Of a DNA stretch of 64,000 bases, positions 63,516-64,000 are shown in pieces. The number at the start of each line of letters is the position of its first letter. Positions within the stretch are counted from its first letter, which is position 1. The DNA is from Mucilaginibacter gossypii. GTDB taxonomy: Bacteria; Bacteroidota; Bacteroidia; Sphingobacteriales; Sphingobacteriaceae. A program made the position numbers and the translations under genes. The notes under the pieces were generated by a model. The model saw only the letters and a list, made by a program, of their open reading frames with translations, was not told the origin of the DNA and did no database searches. The stretch is taken from contig NZ_FNCG01000001.1 of assembly GCF_900100945.1 (NCBI RefSeq), positions 124,001-188,000 of the forward strand. Direction: 5' to 3'.

Positions 63516-64000
63516 TTACTTGGCTGCAGTTTTGGCCTTGCCCTCAACATGTACCGAGACGATGCTTGAGTGGATGATGCCCAGGGTAGTACCAGGCTTT
63601 ACATTAAGGTAAAATTTAAAGTAGCTGTCCACAACCGCTTTTGAGGTATGGATATAATCAGCCTCTCTTTCCTGGTCGCCGTTAAATCCAACAAGCGGGG
63701 CGCCGTAGTACAACTTGCCCTTATCATCAACATACATGGTGAAGGAAAAATAGAAATCCTTATAGGCATTTTTGATCACAATGTCGTAAGTAGGGTCGAG
63801 GTAGTCATCAGAGTTGTCGAAATTATTAAGTATGTCCGGTTTGGTAGTGCGGCGGGACACTGTTACCAGCGGGCTTTTGCTGGTTATAATAGCCGGCTGT
63901 CTGGCTGCAAAAGCCTTGGTATAATCTGCGGTTGCTTTAGCGGCAAGCGAACGGATGAATACAGTATCGGCATGGCTTGGCCTTCTTAATGTAGTGGTAT
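63516..64000 (-). CDS. Unknown protein, 5' end beyond the window
   Basis: The frame is open to the window edge: about 161 codons are visible, ending VSVHVEGKAKTAAK. It contains TVFIRSLAAKATADYTKAFA near the visible start and YFSFTMYVDDKGKLYYGAPL later. A GTG at 63860 could start a shorter form but the open frame upstream makes this unlikely. It lies upstream of the large surface protein gene on the same strand, 158 nt away. No family recognised. Confidence 0.6.
   Translation of the reverse strand, partial: TTTLRRPSHADTVFIRSLAAKATADYTKAFAARQPAIITSKSPLVTVSRRTTKPDILNNFDNSDDYLDPTYDIVIKNAYKDFYFSFTMYVDDKGKLYYGAPLVGFNGDQEREADYIHTSKAVVDSYFKFYLNVKPGTTLGIIHSSIVSVHVEGKAKTAAK

Noticed and set aside
1..64000. 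tRNA, rRNA, tmRNA or prophage genes
   Set aside because: No cloverleaf, rRNA motif, integrase or phage structural gene was recognised by reading; a covariance search could still find a small RNA.

Overview
The window looks like chromosomal DNA from a Sphingobacteriaceae member of the Bacteroidota, most likely Mucilaginibacter or Pedobacter. The grounds are a fused SecDF, a BlaR1/BlaI pair with a TonB-like tail, split heptose kinase and adenylyltransferase genes, TAnnTTTG-type -7 promoter boxes, and many AT-rich gene ends made of short degenerate repeats. No rRNA, tRNA, CRISPR array or prophage was seen. About 70 protein genes are supported. The genus is inferred from style and family resemblance only.

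Layout. 1-6.9 kb: secDF (cut by the window edge), folA, a broken four-helix-bundle gene between inverted repeats, thyA, ispE, a repeat-rich spacer, an NAD-dependent dehydrogenase and a small membrane protein. 7.9-11.1 kb: an EamA transporter, an LptF/LptG permease and tgt. 11.3-13.6 kb: overlapping genes for a glycosyltransferase, a sigma factor and rsmG. 14.3-16.5 kb: the blaR1-like/blaI pair with three operator palindromes. 16.7-24.2 kb: dprA, a SixA-like phosphatase, an outer-membrane protein, and an ADP-heptose/LPS cluster (GT9, rfaE2, gmhA, rfaE1) with polX. 24.4-38.4 kb: ankyrin protein, a ComJ-like pseudogene, sppA, folK, Hpt, purS, pssA, rho, pyrF, dnaJ, grpE, an FtsE-like ATPase, acyl-CoA reductase, ferredoxin and an NlpC/P60 hydrolase. 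39.4-48.2 kb: a complete histidine operon. 48.6-64 kb: a GT39-like protein, gmhB, small lipoproteins, two GNAT enzymes, TrmH, galK, an aldo/keto reductase and a large MG2/plug-like surface protein.

The most striking region is the his operon, transcribed right to left: promoter, hisL, hisG, hisD, an unrelated lipoprotein gene, hisC, hisB, hisH, hisA, hisF, hisIE. It starts with a previously unlisted 19-codon leader peptide, MNGIALHHLHLHHHHVVIS, with seven His codons in a nine-codon stretch and a promoter just upstream. Three of its gene junctions carry GC-rich palindromes. At hisA/hisF a pair of inverted copies brackets a DUF559 nuclease-like gene that now reads in frame into hisF. At hisB/hisH a similar inverted pair without cargo supplies a new start codon and a 27-residue N-terminal extension to HisH. 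A third cargo-less pair lies between hisF and hisIE, and a fourth far away at 56.0 kb. I propose that these are autonomous and non-autonomous forms of one palindrome-bounded element. A second small gene family, the S23-like four-helix bundle at 3.2-3.5 kb, is bracketed in the same way by an unrelated inverted repeat.

The ADP-heptose route (gmhA, rfaE1, gmhB, rfaE2, GT9 transferase) is complete but split between two loci. Folate/thymidylate functions (folA, thyA, folK) and histidine biosynthesis are the other clear pathways.
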